A stretch of 64,000 nucleotides of DNA. Origin: Corynebacterium sp. HMSC08A12 (GTDB lineage Bacteria > Actinomycetota > Actinomycetes > Mycobacteriales > Mycobacteriaceae). The stretch spans positions 36,953-100,952 of the forward strand of contig NZ_KV789172.1 of assembly GCF_001807485.1 (NCBI RefSeq), read 5' to 3'. The first letter of the stretch is position 1, and each line of letters begins with the position of its first letter. The translations under genes and the position numbers were made by a program. The notes below the pieces were generated by a model. It did not search any database, was not told the origin of the DNA, and saw only the letters and a program-made list of their open reading frames with translations. This document shows, one piece after another, positions 54,399 through 64,000 of this stretch.

Positions 54399-55718
54399 CT
54401 AGCTGGAGGTTTGGTCGCCTGCTTCGCCATCGCTTTCCTCATCGTCCAGGCTGAGGCCCAGCTCCTCCAGTTCGGCCTTGAGGTTCTCCATGGACAGCTC
54501 AATATCCTGCTGGCCCGCGCCCGCTGCAACACCCGCGCCGTGCGGCTGGCCGTGGCCATGCAAGCGCTGCATGCCGTTGGAAAACTCGGTGCCCTCCGCG
54601 TCGCCTGCGTCCAGAGCCTCGTCCGGCAGGCTGTTGCCGACCTCGGCGTAGGCCGGGTAGATCACGTTGCGCTCGAGGTCTTCGCGCAGCCCCTCGTCGC
54701 AGTACGCCACCTGCAGTGCGTTGCTCGTAAGCTCCAGCAGCTGCCACAGCTCCAGGTCGCAGTGCTCGGCCAGCAGCTCGAATTCGCGGGTCATCGTGGT
54801 GCCGGAAACCAGGCGGTTGTCCGTGTTCACGGTGCAGAAGAAGCCCATCTCGTACAGCAGGCCAAACGGGTGCTCCGCCACGTCATCGCAGATACCCGTC
54901 TGCGTATTAGAGGTCGGGCAGATCTCCAGGGCGATGCGCTGGTCGCGCATGAAGCGGGCGACCGGACCCAGCTCGATGCCGCTCATGGTGGCATTAAAGT
55001 CCTCGTACACACGCACACCGTGACCGATACGCCGGGCACCCTGCGCTAGGGCGTCACGAAGAGAGTCCACACCGGCAGCCTCACCAGCGTGAATGGTGAA
55101 AGGAACGAGGTTCTTGCGCAGCAGGTCGAACGCAGCGGCGTGCTTCGAAGGCGGGAAGCCATCCTCGGCGCCGGCGATGTCGAAGCCCACCACGTAACCC
55201 TCGCCCGGGGTGTGCTCGCCGTAGTTGTCCACCGTGAGCTGGGCGATCTCTTCGGAACGTTCAGCGTGGCGCATGGCGCACAGGATCAAACGCACGTGAA
55301 TGCGCCCGCCGCGCTCGGCGACCAACCGCTCGCCCTCCTTCACACCCTGCACCGTGGCTTCGACGACCTGCTGCAGGGAAAGGCCATCGGCCTGATGTTG
55401 CTCAGGGGCGTAGCGCAGCTCGGCGTAGCAAACGTTATCGGCGGCCAAGTCCTCGACGGCCTCGCGAGTAATGCGCACCAGCCCCTCGGCGGTCTGCATA
55501 ACGGCGGTGGTGTGATCGAAGGTGGTGAGGTAGGTCGGCAGGTCGCCGGAGTTCGCCGCCTCGTAGAACCACTTCTCCAGCTCTACCGGGTCGGTGGTGG
55601 GCAGCTCGTAGCCGATCTTCTCGGCGAGCTCGACCAGGGTGGCGGGACGGACGCCACCGTCGAGGTGGTCGTGGAGCTCTACTTTGGGAAGGGACGCGAT
55701 GATGTCAGAGTCAATCAT
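54399..55718 (-). CDS. add: Adenosine deaminase
   Basis: 439 residues from the ATG at 55718 (MIDSDIIASLPKVELHDHL); an ATG at 55739 is the alternative. Metal ligands HDHLDG, HAGEAAGVDSLRD, the catalytic pair SNTQTGICDDVAEHP, NTDNRLVSGTTM confirm the family. It deaminates adenosine to inosine. The C-terminal 60-70 acidic residues are extra compared with the core enzyme. Adenosine from AhcY is one source. Confidence 0.95.
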   Translation of the reverse strand: MIDSDIIASLPKVELHDHLDGGVRPATLVELAEKIGYELPTTDPVELEKWFYEAANSGDLPTYLTTFDHTTAVMQTAEGLVRITREAVEDLAADNVCYAELRYAPEQHQADGLSLQQVVEATVQGVKEGERLVAERGGRIHVRLILCAMRHAERSEEIAQLTVDNYGEHTPGEGYVVGFDIAGAEDGFPPSKHAAAFDLLRKNLVPFTIHAGEAAGVDSLRDALAQGARRIGHGVRVYEDFNATMSGIELGPVARFMRDQRIALEICPTSNTQTGICDDVAEHPFGLLYEMGFFCTVNTDNRLVSGTTMTREFELLAEHCDLELWQLLELTSNALQVAYCDEGLREDLERNVIYPAYAEVGNSLPDEALDAGDAEGTEFSNGMQRLHGHGQPHGAGVAAGAGQQDIELSMENLKAELEELGLSLDDEESDGEAGDQTSS

Positions 55719-55765
55719 GTCTAAAGATCCTAGCTGCATCCGCGTCCCACGCTCGCAGCTGGCCG

Positions 55766-56848
55766 CTAGCGCTTGAAGATCTTGGTGACCAATCCGCCAA
55801 CGACCACGCCCGCGGCTGCGCCGATGCCAAGCAGACCGGCACGGTTGGCGTCGGCACTACCCGCACGCACCTCCTGGCGCACGCGAATAACGGCGGCCGG
55901 CGGTGCATCCGGGCGCAGGTTAGCCAAGGATTCCGGCGTGGTCGCAGCCCACGCGGAGCAGTACAGCAGGATGCGCCAGATGAAGTACATCAGCACCATC
56001 ACACCGATCACCGGACCGAAGGCCGCGCCGGCGGGGTTGGATAGCGCGTTGGAGAAGAAGATGGTGGCGAACTGCTTGAAGATCTCAAACAGGATCGCGC
56101 CGATAACAGCGGCCTTCACCGCGGACTTGCGAGGCACCTTGGTGCGCGGCAGGTAGAGGATCATCCAGAAGAACACGCAGAAGTTAGCGATCAGCGCCAC
56201 CAGCAGGGCCACGCCGAAGGTGATGTAGCGGATGCCCGGCACGTCTGCCAGCCCGACTGCATCCAGCAGCTGGGTGGTCAGGCCGGAGTTGCCGATGGTG
56301 GTGATGGCGAAGGCAGCGATCAGGGAGACCAGCAGGCCGACCAGGCCAATCAGGTCCTTTACCTTGCCGGAGACGAAACCGGAAGGCGTACCGTCGACCT
56401 TCCACATCGCGGAAACACCCAGGCGCAGGTGGGCGATCCAGCCCAGTCCGGTCCACAGGGCCAACAGAAGACCGATGGAGAATACGGACTTCCTCTGTTC
56501 GATGGACTGCTCGATGATGGTCTGCAGCACATCTCCCATGCTGCCGTCGCCCATGTTGGCGACCCTGTCCATGACGTCGTTCAGCAGCCTCTCGTTGCCC
56601 GCCAGGATCATGGCCAGCACGGCCAAGGTCAGCATCATCAGGGGGAAGATCGTCATCACCGAGAAGTAGGTGATGCCGGCGGCGAACTGGTTACCGCCCT
56701 GCTCGGAGTACCGATCCTGCATCCGCAGCACGTGGTCCAGCCACGGCCACTTGTCGCGGTACTTATCCAGCGGGCCTGGATCGTCCTTGCGGGATCGCTC
56801 CACGCCATAGTTATCCAGCTTGCTCTTATCAGGATCGGTGGTCGCCAA
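55766..56848 (-). CDS. YihY/BrkB family inner membrane protein
   Basis: 360 residues from a TTG start (RBS AAGGG eight bases upstream). GGNQFAAGITYFSVMTIFPLMMLTLAVLAM and a further five membrane segments, with the family segment ILFEIFKQF, define YihY/BrkB. Function unproven; often linked to envelope integrity. The C-terminus holds a short hydrophobic stretch and a basic tail. Lies 115 bases downstream of trpS, separated by a strong hairpin. Confidence 0.85.
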   Translation of the reverse strand: MATTDPDKSKLDNYGVERSRKDDPGPLDKYRDKWPWLDHVLRMQDRYSEQGGNQFAAGITYFSVMTIFPLMMLTLAVLAMILAGNERLLNDVMDRVANMGDGSMGDVLQTIIEQSIEQRKSVFSIGLLLALWTGLGWIAHLRLGVSAMWKVDGTPSGFVSGKVKDLIGLVGLLVSLIAAFAITTIGNSGLTTQLLDAVGLADVPGIRYITFGVALLVALIANFCVFFWMILYLPRTKVPRKSAVKAAVIGAILFEIFKQFATIFFSNALSNPAGAAFGPVIGVMVLMYFIWRILLYCSAWAATTPESLANLRPDAPPAAVIRVRQEVRAGSADANRAGLLGIGAAAGVVVGGLVTKIFKR

Positions 56849-56897
56849 AGGGACGGCCCTTCCTTCCGGTCGTCTCGTCTTGAAAGTTCTTCACATT

Positions 56898-56930
56898 AGT
56901 AAAGCACGGCGGGGGCTGCCGTGCTTTACT
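56898..56930. terminator. 13-base-pair symmetric hairpin downstream of trpS
   Basis: AGTAAAGCACGGC and GCCGTGCTTTACT pair perfectly around a GGGGGCT loop. It lies about 35 bases after the trpS stop on the minus strand. T-runs are only partial (TTTACT), so termination may be moderate; it is the longest perfect stem in the window outside the IS end. Confidence 0.6.
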
Positions 56931-56963
56931 GTTTCGCGTTGCTTGTTCCGCGTTATTGCTTCG

Positions 56964-58866
<1,903 letters not shown>

Positions 58867-58873
<7 letters not shown>

Positions 58874-59877
58874 GCGTACTCCACCAGCACCGGCGAGTGG
58901 TCGGACCAGCGTTGGTCGTAGGCCGCGGCCTTATCCACCCAGACATTGTTGGCGGTCAGCGCGCGTTCCAGCATGCCGCGGGTGGCCACCTGTAGGTCGA
59001 TGCGCCAGCCCGCGTCTGTATCGAAGGCCTGGCCGCGATAGGTCCACCAGGAGTAAGGCCCGGCCTGGTCGGGCAGCACCCGGCGCATCACGTCGAAGTA
59101 CTGCGGATCTTCCACCGCGCCGGCGGCCAGGCGGGCGCTGGCGAGGTCCCCCGGCGCGTAGTCCACTGCCCCGAAGAAGTCCCCGGCCACGCCTGCGGGG
59201 TTGCCGTTGCGGCCGGAATCTTCGGCGTCTGCGACCTGGGTGGCATCGTCCGGGAAGGTGCCTAATAGGGAATCCATGAATGCCCGCTCGTCGGGCAGGA
59301 AGCCGGACTTCTTGCGGTTGGTCTTCCAATTCTTCAGGTCCTCGCGGCGGTGGCAGATGTTCCAGTCTCCACCGACTACCAGCTCGGGGTGTCCGGCCTG
59401 CTCGGCCTGTGCCGCCCGGTTCTGCAGGTACTCACCGAAGGAATCCAGGAAGCGGTACTTCTCGTCCTGCTTCTCCGTCCCCGCCGAGCCGCTGGGCAGG
59501 TACAGGGAGGCCACGCGCACCGGCAGATCCCCGGCGTCCACCGTGGCCTCGATGTAGCGGCCGGAGTCGGCGAACTCCTCGCTTCCTGGACCGTCACCGA
59601 AGCCGATCTGCACGTCCCGCAGGGGCAAACGCGACAGGATGGCCACCCCGGCCCGCCCCTTGGCGGCGGCCGGCGCCTGAGCCAGGTGCCACTCCCCCAG
59701 GACGGGTTCCAGGGCAGCACGCGTCTGCTTCTCGTCCGCGCGCACCTCCTGCATAAGCACTACGTCCGCTGGCGTGGCCTCCAGCCACGGCAGGATCCCC
59801 CGGTTGTCCTCATGGCGCACCTTCGCTGCCGCCCGAATTCCATTGACGTTAACCGTCGCAATAGTCAGTGACTTCAT
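58867..59877 (-). CDS. xthA: Exodeoxyribonuclease III
   Basis: 336 residues. TIATVNVNGIRAAAK, DVVLMQEVRAD, VVGGDWNICHRREDL and YDQRWSDHSPVLVEYAC are the family landmarks (metal Glu, catalytic Asp-Asn, Asp-His). AP endonuclease/exonuclease in base excision repair. Overlaps the TRIC-like gene by seven bases (ATGCTGA), so it is the first gene of xthA-TRIC-trpS. Confidence 0.94.
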
Positions 59878-59936
59878 GAGTCCCTACCCTACTAACCCAG
59901 ACAACTAACCCTTACTATTCCTTAAAGCTTTAGAAC

Positions 59937-61181
59937 CTACGCCCGGGCGGCTGCGAGCTGACGGCGTCGTAAATAATAGGCAGGAATCCACAGCAGAGCG
60001 CCACAGGCGGCCATCGCCGCACCAGCGAGCGCAGGGGTGGAATAACCATAGCCAGCGGCGATGACGGCACCGCCGACCGCCGCTCCCGCCGCATTAGCCA
60101 TGTTCAACGCAGAGTGGTTCAGCGCCGCGGCGAGGGTCTGCGCCTCGCCCGCAACGTCCATCAGGCGGGTCTGCAGGTTCGGTACCAGGGTGGAGCCCAA
60201 CAGGCCGATCACGCCGAAGTTGATGATGCCCGCCACCGCATTGTGGGACAGGAAGTAAAAGGCGGAAAGGACGACGATCAGGGACAGCAAGGTGCTGAGG
60301 ATCGCGTACTCCAAGTTCCGGTCGGCCAGCACACCGCCGATATACGTGCCGATGACCATGCCGATGCCGTAGACCATCAGCGGAATCCAGATGAGGTTGG
60401 CATTGAAGCCCGCGTTCTCCGTCAGGGTCCAGGAGATATAGGTGTAAACCGCGAACATGCCACCGAAGCCGACGGTGCCGATGGCGAGGGTCATGAGAAC
60501 CTGCGAGTTCACCAATGCGCCGAGCTCCGTCAGCGGCTTGGTGCGCGGCATCAACGTCATGTGCGGCACGGTGAACCACAGGGCGACGAAGGTGACCACG
60601 CCGATGGCCGCGACCATCGCGAAGGCCGCGTTCCACCCGAAGGTGGAGCCCAGCCACTGCGCGATCGGCACGCCAATGACGGTGGCGATGGAAAGCCCCA
60701 TGCCCGTCAACGCCACGGCCTTACCGCGCTTGCCGTTTGGCGCCATGGACGCGGCGATCAGCGCCGTGACGGAGAAGTACGCGCCGTGCGGGAAGCCCGC
60801 GATGAAGCGGGAGAGCATCAGGATCCCATAGGAGTGCGCGAAGACACTCAGGCCGTTGCCGACCACGAAGGCGCCCATCAGCAGCAGCGCCAGGCGCCGG
60901 CGCGGGATCGAACCCGTGAGCGTGGTGATCAGCGGGGCGCCGACGACCACGCCCAGCGCGTAGGCGGAAATCACGTGGCCGGCCTGGTCCTCCGAGATGG
61001 CGAAGTCCTCCGCGATGAGGTTCAGCAAACCCATCGCCACAAACTCCGTGGTGCCGATGCCGAAACCGCCCAGAGCCATCGCCACCATGGCGATGTAACG
61101 GTGGCGGGTGGAGATCTCCGTCTGGCGCGGAACCGGGCGGCGGGAGGGCAACTTTGTAAGTTTCGTTTCGCTCACGGGCAT
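59937..61181 (-). CDS. MFS exporter, DHA1-like
   Basis: 414 residues with 12 membrane segments. GIGTTEFVAMGLLNLIAEDFAIS near the N-terminus and the A-motif-like [20 protein letters not shown] fit the AraJ/arabinose-efflux and drug exporter subfamily. Substrate unknown. The start ATG at 61181 is followed upstream by a 259-base gap that also holds the icd promoter. Confidence 0.9.
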   Translation of the reverse strand: MPVSETKLTKLPSRRPVPRQTEISTRHRYIAMVAMALGGFGIGTTEFVAMGLLNLIAEDFAISEDQAGHVISAYALGVVVGAPLITTLTGSIPRRRLALLLMGAFVVGNGLSVFAHSYGILMLSRFIAGFPHGAYFSVTALIAASMAPNGKRGKAVALTGMGLSIATVIGVPIAQWLGSTFGWNAAFAMVAAIGVVTFVALWFTVPHMTLMPRTKPLTELGALVNSQVLMTLAIGTVGFGGMFAVYTYISWTLTENAGFNANLIWIPLMVYGIGMVIGTYIGGVLADRNLEYAILSTLLSLIVVLSAFYFLSHNAVAGIINFGVIGLLGSTLVPNLQTRLMDVAGEAQTLAAALNHSALNMANAAGAAVGGAVIAAGYGYSTPALAGAAMAACGALLWIPAYYLRRRQLAAARA

Positions 61182-61286
61182 CGCTCGCTTTCATTAGTTG
61201 TAGGGACGGGTAAAAGGGCAGGTTGATAGGCGGGTTGACGGGGCTGCGGGAAGTGCGGCGGGTGGGTCGCAAAAGCGCGGCGGGTA

Positions 61287-61297
61287 GGCGTCAATAA
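61287..61297 (-). repeat. TTNTTGACGCC motif, intergenic copy
   Basis: TTATTGACGCC on the minus strand in the gap between the MFS and icd genes, next to an AT-rich tract (61294-61316) likely to be bent DNA. Confidence 0.6.
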
Positions 61298-61352
61298 AAA
61301 TTTTTAAGCTTTAAAACCGAACAGGCCACGCGGTGGGCAATAACCCCGTACC

Positions 61353-61381
61353 ATTCACAGGTTTGTTATTTGCCGTATTCT
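61353..61381 (+). promoter_or_regulatory. Candidate icd promoter
   Basis: TATTCT (-10, 61376-61381) with a weak TTCACA-like -35 (61354-61359) upstream; the predicted start is about 50-55 bases before the icd ATG, with a GGGAG ribosome binding site. The same GTATTCTTGG string precedes punA. Inference from sequence only. Confidence 0.4.
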
Positions 61382-61440
61382 TGGATCGTAAACCACTAAA
61401 AGACCAACTGACTAACTAGAGGCTGGGAGACGAACGCCAC

Positions 61441-63669
<2,229 letters not shown>

Positions 63670-63769
63670 CCGCCGGGCTGGCTCACCGGGCTCCGGCTCC
63701 AGCCCTCTGGCTCTCGGCGCGAGCCCACCGGATCTCGGCCCGTAATAGCCCCGGCGCCGGCACTTTGTG

Positions 63770-63825
63770 AACTGCTCCCCATTAGTTGGACTGAGAAATC
63801 AGTTACCGACTAGTGGGGAGTAGTT
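63770..63825 (+). promoter_or_regulatory. Long hairpin sequestering the transposase ribosome binding site
   Basis: AACTGCTCCCCATTAGTTGG (63770-63789) pairs with CCGACTAGTGGGGAGTAGTT (63806-63825) at 17 of 20 positions, and an inner ACTGA-GAAA-TCAGT extends the stem, giving about 25 pairs. The transposase ribosome binding site (GGGGAG) is in the stem's 3' arm, so transcripts entering from icd would be translated poorly. Confidence 0.65.
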
Positions 63826-63829
63826 TTCA

Positions 63830-64000
63830 TTGAGAGCACGAAGTTCGCTGAGTGAGCATCAGCGTGAGCAGCTGGTGGAGTGTTTCGAGCAAGGCATGGG
63901 CTGTGCTGCCGCTGCCAATGCTCTTGGTGTCTCCAAGTATGCCGCCCGTATGCTCTGTCGTCGGTTTAAGCTGCATGGCAGGCTATGTCTTGTGGAGAAA
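63830..64000 (+). CDS. IS3-family transposase orfA (partial)
   Basis: 57 codons from a TTG start behind GGGGAG, running off the window. The reading LRARSSLSEHQREQLVECFE resembles the helix-turn-helix start of IS3-type OrfA (Q-rich, FxxGMxxAAAANALGVSKYAARMLCRR). A catalytic DDE OrfB would follow outside the window. Confidence 0.75.
   Translation, partial: MRARSSLSEHQREQLVECFEQGMGCAAAANALGVSKYAARMLCRRFKLHGRLCLVEK

Larger units (their letters stand above)
63766..64000 (+). mobile_element. Left end of an IS3-like insertion sequence (truncated by the window)
   Basis: Begins near TGTGAACTGCTCCCC (63766), with IS3-style TG start. It lies about 100 bases after icd. Contents seen: a hairpin over the transposase translation start, and the first 57 codons of a helix-turn-helix orfA. 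The right end and target duplication are outside the window. Confidence 0.7.

Overview
The window is high-GC, densely packed chromosomal DNA from a Corynebacterium (Actinobacteria). The marker set is hard to find elsewhere: the MtrA-MtrB-LpqB cell-envelope signalling operon, WhiB2 next to a DUF3499 gene and GDP-mannose genes, rhamnosyltransferase and RmlD genes for the arabinogalactan linker, an LCP (arabinogalactan ligase) gene, AccBC/DtsR/AccE acyl-CoA carboxylase genes beside birA and maf, and a monomeric NADP isocitrate dehydrogenase. A lipophilic species of the jeikeium/urealyticum type is possible, but that is inference. No rRNA, tRNA or CRISPR array was seen.

Layout. 1-8 kb (minus): ahcY-tmk-mtrA-mtrB-lpqB-comF-like-hpf run as one tightly spaced operon. 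8-16 kb: GDP-mannose genes (manC, manB, manA), whiB2, and the wbbL/rmlD linker genes. 16-18 kb (plus): LCP ligase and a TIGR03089 protein. 18-25.7 kb (minus): a tandem pair of ABC exporters, an HNH/DUF222 nuclease gene, a NarL-type two-component system and an SDR dehydrogenase. A low-GC orphan gene lies behind a palindromic operator at 25.7-26.2 kb. 26-29 kb (minus): birA, a PH-like membrane protein, purK, purE. 29-41 kb: an unusually short DtsR-like carboxyltransferase, accE, maf, prpC and prpD (no prpB between them), an ATP-grasp-like protein, a rhodanese, accBC, glpK. 41-45 kb: an M20 amidohydrolase, purine nucleoside phosphorylase, a second phosphohexomutase and upp. 45.4-51.5 kb: uncharacterised genes: a helical protein plus NlpC/P60 protein plus micro-protein cassette, a two-repeat 420-residue protein, and four membrane proteins with Gln/Asn/Pro-rich tails, one with a J-like domain lacking HPD. 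51.5-54.3 kb: a CUT2-type sugar ABC importer. 54-61 kb: add, yihY/brkB, trpS, a TRIC-type channel, xthA and an MFS exporter. 61.4-64 kb: icd and the left end of an IS3-like element cut by the window edge.

How genes work together. ManA, ManB and ManC supply GDP-mannose for mannosylated envelope lipids; RmlD, WbbL and LCP build and attach arabinogalactan; MtrAB-LpqB and an NlpC/P60 protein bear on peptidoglycan turnover. AhcY, adenosine deaminase, purine nucleoside phosphorylase and Upp make a salvage route, with PurEK for de novo synthesis. AccBC, DtsR-like and AccE plus BirA concern acyl-CoA carboxylation, and PrpCD propionyl-CoA disposal.

The most unusual signal is at DNA level. The octamer TTGACGCC, nearly always preceded by T-rich sequence (consensus TTNTTGACGCC), occurs 17 times by eye in both orientations, in genes and between them, about seven times the rough composition expectation, and it often uses disfavoured codons. 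This looks like a dispersed DNA-level signal, not a coding effect.
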